A program made the position numbers and the translations under genes. Shown here in pieces: positions 1 through 7,067 of a stretch of 8,540 nt of DNA. Every line of letters begins with the position of its first letter. Position 1 is the first letter of the stretch. Source of the DNA: Pirellulales bacterium (GTDB taxonomy: Bacteria; Planctomycetota; Planctomycetia; Pirellulales; Thermoguttaceae); contig DAOWNK010000130.1 of the NCBI GenBank assembly GCA_030642635.1, forward strand, positions 1 to 8,540, read 5' to 3'. The notes below the pieces were generated by a model, which saw only the letters and a list, made by a program, of their open reading frames with translations, had not been told where the DNA came from and made no database searches.

Positions 1-1464
1 CGGCTGGCGCATTACGACTACTGGAGCGATAAGGTCCGGCGGTCGATCATACTGGACGCCAAGGCCGATCTGCTGGTATACGGCATGGGCGAACGCACGT
101 TGGCCGAGATCGTCCGGCGGCTGGCCGACGGCGAGTTGGTGCGAGACCTCCGCGACATTCGCGGCGTGGCGTATCGGCTGGGTGCAGGCGAAACACCGCC
201 GACCGATGATGTCGTTACGATGCCCAGTTACGAACAGATAAAATCCGACCGGCGTGCGTTCGCCGAGATGACGCGAACGATCCACAACGAGACCAACCCG
301 CACAATGCGCGTCGGCTGGTGCAATACCACGATCGTGAGGCGGTGGTGGTCAACCCGCCGACATGGCCGCTTTCCGAGCAAGAGCTGGACCGCATCTACG
401 CGTTGCCGTTCACGCGGCGGCCGCATCCGAGTTACGCCGGGCGGAAAATACCTGCGTTTGAGGTGGTGAAGAATTCAATACAGATAATGCGTGGCTGTTT
501 CGGCGGATGTTCGTTCTGCTCGATCACGCTACACGAAGGCCGGACCATACAAAGCCGCAGCCGCGAGTCGATATTGGCCGAGCTGCGCCGCATGGCCGAC
601 GAGCCGGGGTTCACCGGCACGATCAGCGACATCGGCGGGCCGACAGCCAACATGTACCGGATGAATTGCTCTCGGCCGGAGGTGCGCGAAAAATGCCGCC
701 GGCTGAGCTGCCTGCACCCGACCGTCTGCAAGCTGCTCGATACCGACCACGGAGAATTGATTGAGCTGATGAAGGCCGCCCGGCAGCAAAAAGGCGTCAA
801 GCAGGTGTTTGTCGCCTCCGGGGTGCGCATGGACCTGGCGCTGCGGAGCACGACTTACATCAACGAACTTGCCAAGCACCATACCGGCGGGCTGTTGAAG
901 GTCGCACCGGAACATACCGACCCGGACGTGCTGCGGCTGATGCACAAGCCGCAGATCGGAGTGTTCGAGCAGTTCGAGCGGAAGTTCCGCCGCGCCGGCC
1001 ACTCGGCCGGAAAGGACCAGTACCTGGCGTTGTACTTCATCGCCGGCTGTCCCGGCAGCGACCTGCGCTGTGCAATCGACGTGGCGCTGTACTTGAAACG
1101 GACCGGTCACCGGCCCGACAAGGTGCAAGACTTTATACCCGTGCCGATGGACATTGCCACGTGCATGTATCACACCGGGCTTGATCCGATCAGCGGCGAG
1201 GATGTTTACGTACCGAAAGGCGCACGGGAGCGGCGTCTGCAACGGGCGTTGATGCAATACTTCAAGCCGGAGAACTACGCAGACGTTCGTCGTGCGCTGG
1301 AGCAGGCAGGCCGGCTCGACCTGATCGGCGACGGCCCGGAATGTTTGATCCCTTCACGACGGCCGAAGGATACCGGACATGGCAAACCCCAAGGCCGGCG
1401 TCGCGGCAAATCAGGCACGGTTGGTTATCGGCCGGGACGAAAAACGGCAAAGAAGAGGAAATAG
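1..1464 (+). CDS. ygiQ: YgiQ family radical SAM protein, 5'-truncated
   Basis: The reading frame is open from base 1, and the residues before the first ATG (RLAHYDYWSDKVRRSI, then DAKADLLVYGMGER) match the YgiQ/UPF0313 family, so the gene begins upstream of the window. The 487 residues present carry a radical-SAM CxxxCxxC motif at fragment residues 166, 170 and 173 (CFGGCSFC), which binds the [4Fe-4S] cluster that cleaves S-adenosylmethionine. The C-terminal region matches the family's DUF3362-type end, finishing in a strongly basic tail (about residues 450-487, GRRRGKSG to KTAKKRK) that is usual in YgiQ. E. coli YgiQ is about 740 residues, so perhaps a third is missing at the N terminus. The substrate of this family is not settled; the basic tail could suggest nucleic acid contact, but that is inference. 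The stop abuts the start of the methyltransferase gene, so the two are probably cotranscribed. Family assignment is firm. Confidence 0.93.
   Translation, partial: RLAHYDYWSDKVRRSIILDAKADLLVYGMGERTLAEIVRRLADGELVRDLRDIRGVAYRLGAGETPPTDDVVTMPSYEQIKSDRRAFAEMTRTIHNETNPHNARRLVQYHDREAVVVNPPTWPLSEQELDRIYALPFTRRPHPSYAGRKIPAFEVVKNSIQIMRGCFGGCSFCSITLHEGRTIQSRSRESILAELRRMADEPGFTGTISDIGGPTANMYRMNCSRPEVREKCRRLSCLHPTVCKLLDTDHGELIELMKAARQQKGVKQVFVASGVRMDLALRSTTYINELAKHHTGGLLKVAPEHTDPDVLRLMHKPQIGVFEQFERKFRRAGHSAGKDQYLALYFIAGCPGSDLRCAIDVALYLKRTGHRPDKVQDFIPVPMDIATCMYHTGLDPISGEDVYVPKGARERRLQRALMQYFKPENYADVRRALEQAGRLDLIGDGPECLIPSRRPKDTGHGKPQGRRRGKSGTVGYRPGRKTAKKRK
1455..1459 (+). promoter_or_regulatory. Ribosome binding site for the class I methyltransferase gene
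   Basis: GAGGA lies 5 bases before the ATG at 1465, inside the last codons of ygiQ. It supports translation starting at the ATG that directly follows the ygiQ stop codon. Confidence 0.6.
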
Positions 1465-2304
1465 ATGTTCACGCCAGACCAATACCAACTGATCGACTTC
1501 GGCGCAGGCCGGCGGCTGGAGTGTTTTGGCCGGCTGACTTTGGATCGGCCCTGCCCGGCGGTTGAGGACGTTGAATGTAACGATTCGGCAGCATGGCAAA
1601 ACGCCGATGCACGGTTCGAGCGCGGCGACGGTGAAGAAGGGCGGTGGAGTTGCAAATGCGAACTGCCGGAAACCTGGACTATCACGCACGGGCCGGCCAC
1701 GTTTGAACTAAAACCGACGCCGGTCGGACAAATCGGCGTATTTCCCGAACAGGCGGCCAATTGGGATTGGATTGCCGAACGGCTCCGGTCGATCTCTCAA
1801 CCAATAAAGGTGCTCAACCTGTTCGCATACACCGGCGGCAGCACGCTGGCGGCGGCCGAAGCCGGCGCCGAGGTGACACACGTCGATGCCGCAAAAAATA
1901 CAGTTGCCCGGGCACGACGCAACGCCGAGCTGTCCGGTTTGTCCGGTGCACCGATCCGCTGGATCGCCGAAGACGCCGTAAAATTCGTCCAGCGGGAACT
2001 TCGACGCGGCAACCGCTACGACGCCGTGGTGCTCGACCCGCCCAGCTACGGCCACGGCCCACATGGCGAGGTGTGGCGGCTGGCAAAACATCTGCCGCAA
2101 TTGCTGGAAATGTGCGCCGAGTTGACGGCCGGACGAATACTGTTCATGCTACTGACGTGCCACACACCGGGCTACGACCCGGCAAGGCTGAAGCAAATGG
2201 TAAGCGAAGCCCTCAACGGTGGTGCGATAAGTGCAAGTCAATTGATCGTTCGCTCGACAACCACCCGCGAGATGCCCGGCGGCGTGGTCGTGCGGCTGGA
2301 GTAA
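1465..2304 (+). CDS. Class I SAM-dependent methyltransferase, RlmI/COG1092-like
   Basis: The product has 279 residues and a Rossmann-type methyltransferase fold. SAM-binding motif I is LNLFAYTGGSTLAAA at residues 117-131, the acidic residue after strand 2 is D141, and the motif IV catalytic loop is VVLDPPSYG at 188-196. The segment before motif I (GVFPEQAANWDWI, 91-103) is typical of the COG1092 group, which includes rRNA cytosine-5 methyltransferases such as RlmI. There is no obvious N-terminal PUA domain, and the first 80 residues are not clearly assignable. An RNA target is therefore a family-based inference and the exact substrate is unknown. The ATG follows the ygiQ stop with no gap and has GAGGA 5 bases upstream. 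The next gene, another RNA methyltransferase, starts 2 bases after this stop, which suggests translational coupling and a shared role in RNA modification. Confidence 0.88.
   Translation: MFTPDQYQLIDFGAGRRLECFGRLTLDRPCPAVEDVECNDSAAWQNADARFERGDGEEGRWSCKCELPETWTITHGPATFELKPTPVGQIGVFPEQAANWDWIAERLRSISQPIKVLNLFAYTGGSTLAAAEAGAEVTHVDAAKNTVARARRNAELSGLSGAPIRWIAEDAVKFVQRELRRGNRYDAVVLDPPSYGHGPHGEVWRLAKHLPQLLEMCAELTAGRILFMLLTCHTPGYDPARLKQMVSEALNGGAISASQLIVRSTTTREMPGGVVVRLE
2298..2301 (+). promoter_or_regulatory. Ribosome binding site for the SpoU-type methyltransferase gene
   Basis: GGAG ends 5 bases before the ATG at 2307 and overlaps the end of the preceding gene. It favours this ATG over any upstream start in the same frame, which would overlap the preceding gene heavily. 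Confidence 0.5.
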
Positions 2305-2306
2305 AC

Positions 2307-3101
2307 ATGACCACAATCACCAGCCTGCAAAACCCGCGTGTGAAAGACGCTATCCGACTACGCAACGGCCGGCATCGCGTCAAACAACGGCGAATACTGA
2401 TCGACGGCATCCGCGAGTTGGCCCGCGCACTCGACGGAAGGATCGACCTGGTCGAGGTATTCATCTGCTGGACATGCTGCACGCGCCGCCAGGTCAAAAT
2501 CCTGTCGTCCATGCTCGGCGATTTCCACGTCGAGATTTTATACGTCAGCGAACAAGTGTTCGAGAAGTTGGCGTTCGGCGACCGATCGGAGGGTGTAGTA
2601 GCCGTGGCGGAAACGCCAATGACGGACATCAACAGCTTAACGATGCTTGATAATCCGCTGATTGCCGTACTCGAAGGCGTCGAGAAGCCCGGCAATGTCG
2701 GTGCGGTAATACGAAGCGCCGACGGGGCCGGTGTCTCGGCGGTAATCGCTGCCGACGGCCGGACCGATCTTTTCAACCCAAACATAATTCGTGCAAGCCT
2801 GGGCACTGTGTTCACTATGCCGGTCTGCGAAGCCGCAAGCGGCACGGTGCTTGAATGGCTCCGCGAGAACGGGCTGACGATCTATGCTGCGCGGGTAGAC
2901 GGTTCCGTGCCGTATACTGAGATCGACTACCGCGGGCCGACGGCAATTGTCTTTGGCAGCGAGACCAAGGGGTTGTCATCCGTCTGGGACACCGACGACA
3001 TCACACCGGTCCGGCTGCCTATGCTCGGAGCGGCCGACAGTTTGAACATTTCTGCTACCGCTGCGGTGTTGTTCTACGAAGCGCTGCGGCAGCGCGGGTA
3101 G
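2307..3101 (+). CDS. SpoU/TrmH-family RNA 2'-O-ribose methyltransferase
   Basis: The 264-residue product has all three SPOUT signatures of the TrmH/SpoU family. Motif 1 is EKPGNVGAVIRSADGAG (126-142) with the catalytic-type N130 and R136. Motif 2 is IVFGSETKGLS (214-224). Motif 3 is DSLNISATAAVLFYEALRQ (244-262). Motifs 2 and 3 form the trefoil-knot SAM site. The N-terminal segment (SLQNPRVKDAIRLRN, 6-20) is the usual substrate-binding extension of RlmB/TrmH-like enzymes. The family methylates the 2'-O of ribose in tRNA or rRNA; which base is modified cannot be told from sequence. The frame is open for another 546 bases upstream, but that part overlaps the previous gene and looks non-coding, so the ATG at 2307 with GGAG before it is chosen. 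Bases 2830-2843, coding for EAASG (175-179), are an exact core of the dispersed palindrome found elsewhere in the window. Confidence 0.92.
   Translation: MTTITSLQNPRVKDAIRLRNGRHRVKQRRILIDGIRELARALDGRIDLVEVFICWTCCTRRQVKILSSMLGDFHVEILYVSEQVFEKLAFGDRSEGVVAVAETPMTDINSLTMLDNPLIAVLEGVEKPGNVGAVIRSADGAGVSAVIAADGRTDLFNPNIIRASLGTVFTMPVCEAASGTVLEWLRENGLTIYAARVDGSVPYTEIDYRGPTAIVFGSETKGLSSVWDTDDITPVRLPMLGAADSLNISATAAVLFYEALRQRG
2830..2843 (+). repeat. Dispersed palindrome core AAGCCGCAAGCGGC, inside the SpoU gene
   Basis: Fourteen bases match exactly the core of the 20-base element at 3115-3134. It is read in frame as EAASG between the second and third SPOUT motifs. It lacks the flanking TGCT and TA, so it may be a degraded copy or a chance match. 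Confidence 0.45.
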
Positions 3102-3114
3102 TTTTATAGTTTTG

Positions 3115-3134
3115 TGCTAAGCCGCAAGCGGCTA
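3115..3134 (+). repeat. Dispersed palindromic repeat, full copy
   Basis: TGCTAAGCCGCAAGCGGCTA, identical to the copy at 8435-8454. The inner AGCCGC-AA-GCGGCT can fold as a 6-bp hairpin with a 2-base loop. It lies 13 bases after the SpoU stop codon. No run of T follows, so a classical intrinsic terminator is not supported. Confidence 0.85.
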
Positions 3135-3155
3135 GCCAAAACCGGTCAATCGCTG

Positions 3156-3161
3156 TATAAT
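3156..3161 (+). promoter_or_regulatory. Possible -10 box for the larA-like/hyd unit
   Basis: A perfect TATAAT lies 29 bases before the larA-like ATG, in an 89-base AT-richer gap that separates the methyltransferase run from the next genes. No good -35 sequence sits 16-18 bases upstream; that position falls on the end of the palindromic repeat. A TTGACA occurs at 3170 but on the wrong side. Start of transcription near 3168 is inferred only. Confidence 0.35.
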
Positions 3162-3180
3162 ATTACGTTTTGACAATAAC

Positions 3181-3187
3181 GAGGAGA
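3181..3187 (+). promoter_or_regulatory. Ribosome binding site that fixes the larA-like start
   Basis: GAGGAGA lies 3 bases before the ATG at 3191. An in-frame TTG at 3170 is the longest possible start, but it precedes this sequence, so the ATG is the better choice. Confidence 0.7.
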
Positions 3188-3190
3188 CAG

Positions 3191-4486
3191 ATGCCCTGGT
3201 TTTCCGAACAGTCTGATAGAATCACCGCCGAACGGCTCGAAGAGTTGATGCACCGAACGGCCGAGGAGGCTCGTAGCCGGATTTGCACAAAGCCGAAACG
3301 GGTTCTGCTGCTGCCGCCGGACATCACTAGAATGCACTCAGGCGCCGGTCGGCTTACCGAGGTGCTTTACAACATCTTCAAGGACGAGGCCGAGGTGCAT
3401 ATGATTCCGACACTCGGCCAGCACGTACCTCACACGCCGGCGGAGAACCGTACGATGTTCAGCTCGATCCCGGAAGATCGCATCCATCCGCACGATTGGC
3501 GCGGCGGATGCGTACACCTTGGCGAGGTGCCGGCAGAGTTCGTCAAAAAGGCCACCGGCGATGCGGCCGACTGGCCAATGCCGGTCGTGCTCAACCGCAT
3601 GTTGATCGAACAGCGGTGGGACTTGGTCATAAACGTCGGCCACGTCGTGCCGCACGAGGTGCTGGGGTTTGCCAACCACAACAAAAACTACTTTATCGGG
3701 CTGGCCGGCAAGGAGTTGATATGCGCCTCGCACATGGCGGCCGCGTGCTGCGGAATCGAAAACAACCTTGGCACGCTCACCACGCCGGTCCGGGCGTGCT
3801 TCGATAAGGCCGAAGATGACTACCTGGACGATCTGCCGGACCTATACGTGCAAATCGTTCTGGCCCGAAACGAGCAGGACGAGTTGGTGCAGACCGGGCT
3901 GTACGTGGGCGACGATCCGGACACGTACCTGGAAGCCGCCCGACAGTCGCGCGATCAGAACATCACGGCGCTGGACGAGCCGCTTGAAAAAGTGGTTTGC
4001 GTAATGCAGGGCGATGAATTCTTCAGCACCTGGGTAGCCAACAAGGCGATCTATCGCACACGAATGGCGCTGGCCGACCAGGGCGAGTTGATCGTCATCG
4101 CACCGGGCCTGAAACGGTTCGGCGAACAGGAGGAAGTAGATCGGTTGATTCGCAAGTACGGCTACGTCGGCACGCCGAAGGTGATGGAGCACTACCGTAG
4201 CGACCCGATGCTGCAAGACTTCGCCCACGCCGCGGCACATTTAATCCACGGCTCGTCGGAAGGGCGGTTCTCGATAACCTATGCCCCGGGACACATGTCG
4301 CGCGAGGAGATCAAGGGTGTGAATTTCCAGTATGCCGACATTACCGAAACACTGAAAAAATACCCGCCGGATAAACTCCGTGAAGGTTGGAACGAATTGC
4401 CCGACGGCGAGCGAGTGTATTTTATTCCAACCCCCTCTGCGGGGCTTTGGTCCACCAAGGAAAAACTATTCGGGCGAAACGTTTAG
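3191..4486 (+). CDS. LarA-like protein (nickel-dependent lactate racemase superfamily)
   Basis: The 431-residue product matches the LarA/DUF2088 superfamily in length and key residues. In LarA of Lactiplantibacillus plantarum, the nickel-pincer nucleotide is bound through Lys184 with His200 coordinating nickel, and Asp72, Arg75, His108 and His174 act in catalysis. Here DITR gives D44 and R47, GQH gives H78, and VPHEVLGFANHNK gives H155 and K165, with H181 in ASHMAA. The 155-165-181 spacing (10 and 16) is identical to 174-184-200 in LarA. A lysine at 285 may stand for LarA Lys298, but the residue three before it is valine, not glutamine. The family racemises or epimerises 2-hydroxy acids; the substrate here is unknown. 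Making the cofactor needs LarB, LarC and LarE, none of which is in the window. The stop codon lies in a palindrome shared with the gap before hydE. Confidence 0.82.
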   Translation: MPWFSEQSDRITAERLEELMHRTAEEARSRICTKPKRVLLLPPDITRMHSGAGRLTEVLYNIFKDEAEVHMIPTLGQHVPHTPAENRTMFSSIPEDRIHPHDWRGGCVHLGEVPAEFVKKATGDAADWPMPVVLNRMLIEQRWDLVINVGHVVPHEVLGFANHNKNYFIGLAGKELICASHMAAACCGIENNLGTLTTPVRACFDKAEDDYLDDLPDLYVQIVLARNEQDELVQTGLYVGDDPDTYLEAARQSRDQNITALDEPLEKVVCVMQGDEFFSTWVANKAIYRTRMALADQGELIVIAPGLKRFGEQEEVDRLIRKYGYVGTPKVMEHYRSDPMLQDFAHAAAHLIHGSSEGRFSITYAPGHMSREEIKGVNFQYADITETLKKYPPDKLREGWNELPDGERVYFIPTPSAGLWSTKEKLFGRNV

Positions 4487-4536
4487 CCGCCGCGTCCACG
4501 CGGCGTGCTTCCCCGGCGTGGACGCCGGGGCTAAAC
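4481..4536. repeat. Clover-like nested palindrome between larA-like gene and hydE
   Basis: An outer inverted repeat, GTTTAGCC at 4481-4488 and GGCTAAAC at 4529-4536, encloses two perfect hairpins. The first is CGCCGCG-TCCA-CGCGGCG (4488-4505, 7-bp stem). The second is CCCCGGCG-TGGA-CGCCGGGG (4511-4530, 8-bp stem). The larA-like stop codon (4484-4486) lies in the outer left arm. No T-run follows on either strand, so it is a repeat-type element (REP/MITE-like) or RNA-stability structure rather than a classical terminator. Confidence 0.8.
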
Positions 4537-4554
4537 GGTTGTATCACAATAACC

Positions 4555-5610
4555 ATGAACCACGCAGAAATCACCGCTTGGCTGCGCGAGACCGACGCCG
4601 ACCGGCTGGCCGAACTGTGGCAATCGGCCGACCGTGTCCGGCAACAACACGTCGGCGACCAGGTGCATCTGCGCGGGCTGATCGAGGTGTCGAACCATTG
4701 CGTGCGGCTATGCGGCTATTGCGGGCTGCGGGCGGAGAACACCTCGGTCAAGCGATACCGAATGTCGGCGGATGAAGTCGTTGCCTGTGCGGAGGAAGCC
4801 GTAGAGCGGGACTACGGGACCGTAGTGCTCCAGGCCGGTGAAGACCCGATGCTATCGACCGATTTCATCTCCGAGTTGATCCGGCGGATCAAGAGCAGCA
4901 CGCCGCTGGCCGTTACGCTGAGCCTTGGCGAACGTAGCAACGAAGAACTGGCCGAATGGCGCACCGCCGGGGCGGACCGATATCTGCTGCGGTTCGAGAC
5001 GTCCAATCGCATGCTGTACGAACGAATCCATCCGCCGCGGCCGGGCGAACGATCAGATCGGATCGCTATACTTCACACGTTGCGAGAATTAGACTATGAG
5101 GTTGGCGGCGGTGTGATGATCGGCATCCCGGGCCAAACCTACGACGACCTTGCACGCGACATCGAGCTGTTCGGCACGCTGGACCTCGACATGATCGGCT
5201 CCGGGCCGTATCTGGTTCACCCGGATACACCGCTGGCCGACCCGAAAAATCGGCCGTCGGCAAGCGACGACCGGCAGGTTCCCTGCGACGAACTTACCGC
5301 CTATAAGGTGATCGCGCTTACTCGGCTGGTATGCCCCTTGGCGAACATACCCAGCACCACGGCGCTGGCCGTGCTCGATGCAGACGCCGGCTGGAAATTC
5401 GGGCTTACGCGAGGGGCAAACGTAATTATGCCGAACGTTACACCGTCGAAGTACCGAATGCTGTACGATATTTATCCGGGCAAGGCATACACAACCGAGC
5501 ACATTGACGTCGAGTGTATTAACGCCATCGGCCGACGGATTGGAGTGGGCCGCGGCGATTCGCCGAACTATGAAAAAGCCGCTTGCGGCTTAGCAATACA
5601 CTTACACTAA
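4555..5610 (+). CDS. hydE: [FeFe]-hydrogenase maturase HydE (radical SAM)
   Basis: The 351-residue product is close to the family's usual length (about 350). It has the radical-SAM motif CxxxCxxC at C49, C53 and C56 (CVRLCGYC), preceded by HLRGLIEVSNHC. Further family-typical blocks are VVLQAGEDP (90-98), RFETSNRMLYERIHP (146-160) and MIGIPGQTYDDL (188-199). HydE acts on the HydG-made iron synthon in building the 2Fe subcluster of [FeFe] hydrogenase. The auxiliary cluster ligands of Thermotoga HydE (Cx7Cx2C near the C terminus) are absent: the region after YPGK has only C321. The ATG at 4555 is chosen because it places the motif at the usual position; an upstream open frame runs back into the larA-like gene and is not credible. 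No Shine-Dalgarno sequence is visible. The last residues (KAACGLA, 341-347) are encoded by a dispersed palindrome copy. hydG follows after 29 bases. Confidence 0.94.
   Translation: MNHAEITAWLRETDADRLAELWQSADRVRQQHVGDQVHLRGLIEVSNHCVRLCGYCGLRAENTSVKRYRMSADEVVACAEEAVERDYGTVVLQAGEDPMLSTDFISELIRRIKSSTPLAVTLSLGERSNEELAEWRTAGADRYLLRFETSNRMLYERIHPPRPGERSDRIAILHTLRELDYEVGGGVMIGIPGQTYDDLARDIELFGTLDLDMIGSGPYLVHPDTPLADPKNRPSASDDRQVPCDELTAYKVIALTRLVCPLANIPSTTALAVLDADAGWKFGLTRGANVIMPNVTPSKYRMLYDIYPGKAYTTEHIDVECINAIGRRIGVGRGDSPNYEKAACGLAIHLH
5576..5595 (-). repeat. Dispersed palindromic repeat, inverted copy in hydE 3' end
   Basis: AAGCCGCTTGCGGCTTAGCA is the reverse complement of the 3115 element with one changed end base. 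It is read in frame as KAACGLA, near the C terminus of HydE. Confidence 0.85.
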
Positions 5611-5628
5611 CTGCTGCTAAGCCGCAAG
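5582..5628. repeat. Inverted-repeat hairpin across the hydE-hydG junction
   Basis: CTTGCGGCTTAGCA (5582-5595) and TGCTAAGCCGCAAG (5615-5628) are perfect 14-base complements with a 19-base loop. The structure contains the hydE stop codon and ends 11 bases before the hydG ATG. It is formed by one nearly whole and one half copy of the dispersed palindrome in opposite orientations. It could influence mRNA processing or hydG translation. Confidence 0.8.
5615..5628 (+). repeat. Dispersed palindromic repeat, half copy
   Basis: TGCTAAGCCGCAAG equals the first 14 bases of the 20-base element; the right arm CGGCTA is missing. It lies just before hydG, and the alternative GTG start at 5628 overlaps its last base. 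Confidence 0.75.
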
Positions 5629-5639
5629 TGAATGAACTT

Positions 5640-7064
5640 ATGTCCTTTGCAACCGACAAAACGAAACTCAGCACCAGCGGGTGCGATTTTATCGACGAGG
5701 CGTATCTACACGCCTTGCTAAGCCGCCGAGCTACTAAGGAAGAGGTCGCCGACGTAATCGCCAAAAGCATGGCTAAGAAACCGCTGGAACTGGCCGAGAC
5801 GGCCGTGTTGCTTGCCGCCGACGGGCCGGAACTTGTCGAGCAGATATTCGACGCCGCCCGGCGGCTCAAACGCGACGTGTACGGCAACCGGATCGTGCTG
5901 TTCGCACCGCTTTACATCGGCAACCGGTGCATCAACGATTGCCGGTACTGTGCGTTTCGCAGTTCTAACCCGGCGGCAATCCGCCGGACGCTCAGCGCCG
6001 ACGAGATACGCGCCCAGGTCGAGGCCTTGGAAAATGCCGGCCACAAGCGGCTGATACTGGTCTTCGGCGAGCATCCGGATTATTCGCCGCAGTACGTCGC
6101 CGATTGCGTGCGGGAGATTTACTCGGTGGCGGTCGGACACGGCGAGATACGGCGGCTGAACATAAATGCCGCGCCGCTGGACCATGCCGGGTACAAAATC
6201 GTCAAGGCCGCCCAGATCGGCACATACCAGATATTCCAGGAGACATATCATCACGAGACCTACGCCTGGGTGCACCCGCCGCAGACGCGAAAGGCCGATT
6301 ACCTTTGGCGGCTCGACGGTTTGGCCCGGGCGATGGAGACCGAGTGCGACGACGTGGGGATCGGTGCGCTGTTCGGGCTGTACGATTGGCGATTCGAGGT
6401 GCTCGGGCTGGTCGCCCATGCACTGCATCTGCAGAAACACTACAACTGCGGCCCGCACACGATCAGTTTTCCGCGTCTGCGCCCGGCAAGCGGCGTAGAG
6501 TTGACCCGAAAATACATGGTCGACGACGAGCAATTCAAGCGATTGGTGGCGATCCTTCGGCTTTCGGTGCCGTATACCGGCATGATACTAACCGCCCGAG
6601 AACCGCCGGAACTGCGGCGCGAGGTGATGAAGCTGGGCATCTCGCAGATCGACGCCGGCAGCCGGATCGAATTGGGCGGGTACACCGAGGCCGGCGACGC
6701 CCAAGTAATGGAGCGAGAGCAGTTCCAACTCGGCGACATACGCCCGCTGGACGAAGTGATACGCGAACTGCTCACCGACGGCTACATCCCGAGTTTTTGC
6801 ACGGCGTGTTACCGGCTCGGCCGGACCGGCGAGCATTTTATGGAGTTCGCCATTCCCGGCTTTATCCAGAACATGTGTACGCCAAACGCATTGAGCACAT
6901 TGATGGAATACCTGGTCGACTACGCCACGCCCGAAACACGCCAGACCGGTGATGCGGCGATCCGGCGCGAGTTGGATAAACTGCCAGATAGCGAGCGGAA
7001 ACAGGAGTTAATCAATCGGTTACAACGAATTCAAGAGACCGACGAGCGGGATTTGTATTTTTGA
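5640..7064 (+). CDS. hydG: [FeFe]-hydrogenase maturase HydG (tyrosine lyase, radical SAM)
   Basis: The 474-residue product matches the family length (about 470). HydG cleaves tyrosine to p-cresol, CO and cyanide and builds the Fe(CO)2CN-cysteine synthon. The radical-SAM motif is CxxxCxxC at C97, C101 and C104 (CINDCRYC). The diagnostic C-terminal CX2CX22C motif is exact: C387, C390 and C413, binding the auxiliary cluster with the dangler iron. This motif separates HydG from the tyrosine lyase ThiH. Other blocks typical of the family are LYIGNRCIND (91-100), VHPPQTRKADY (211-221) and FGLYDWRFE (245-253). The ATG at 5640 is chosen for length; a GTG at 5628 and TTG at 5583 are in frame, the latter overlapping hydE. 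No Shine-Dalgarno sequence is evident for either ATG or GTG. The gene lies between hydE (29 bases upstream) and hydF (121 bases downstream), consistent with one maturation operon. Confidence 0.96.
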   Translation: MSFATDKTKLSTSGCDFIDEAYLHALLSRRATKEEVADVIAKSMAKKPLELAETAVLLAADGPELVEQIFDAARRLKRDVYGNRIVLFAPLYIGNRCINDCRYCAFRSSNPAAIRRTLSADEIRAQVEALENAGHKRLILVFGEHPDYSPQYVADCVREIYSVAVGHGEIRRLNINAAPLDHAGYKIVKAAQIGTYQIFQETYHHETYAWVHPPQTRKADYLWRLDGLARAMETECDDVGIGALFGLYDWRFEVLGLVAHALHLQKHYNCGPHTISFPRLRPASGVELTRKYMVDDEQFKRLVAILRLSVPYTGMILTAREPPELRREVMKLGISQIDAGSRIELGGYTEAGDAQVMEREQFQLGDIRPLDEVIRELLTDGYIPSFCTACYRLGRTGEHFMEFAIPGFIQNMCTPNALSTLMEYLVDYATPETRQTGDAAIRRELDKLPDSERKQELINRLQRIQETDERDLYF

Positions 7065-7067
7065 GTG

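Noticed and set aside
529..1257. Long minus-strand open frame of 242 codons opposite ygiQ
   Set aside because: It lies wholly over a gene with clear radical-SAM motifs, shows no recognisable domain and is typical of antisense frames in GC-rich DNA.
1761..2306. Upstream extension of the SpoU-type gene frame
   Set aside because: The translated stretch is very arginine-rich and overlaps the methyltransferase gene; the family's N terminus begins at the ATG at 2307 with a ribosome binding site.
3115..3140. Intrinsic terminator after the SpoU-type gene
   Set aside because: The hairpin is present but no T-run follows on the + strand; the same palindrome occurs inside coding regions, where a terminator is not expected.
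3170..3175. TTGACA as a -35 box
   Set aside because: A -10 box at the right distance would fall inside the larA-like coding region, and none is seen there.
4432..4454. Small CCCC/GGGG and TTGGT/ACCAA inverted matches in the last codons of the larA-like gene
   Set aside because: Stems are only 4-5 bp and within coding sequence; too weak to list as an element.
4387..4554. N-terminal extension of hydE to 4387
   Set aside because: It would overlap about 100 bases of the larA-like gene and translate through the clover palindrome; the family length fits a start at 4555.
5718..6533. Minus-strand open frame of 271 codons opposite hydG
   Set aside because: It shadows a gene with exact HydG cysteine motifs and has no recognisable protein features of its own.
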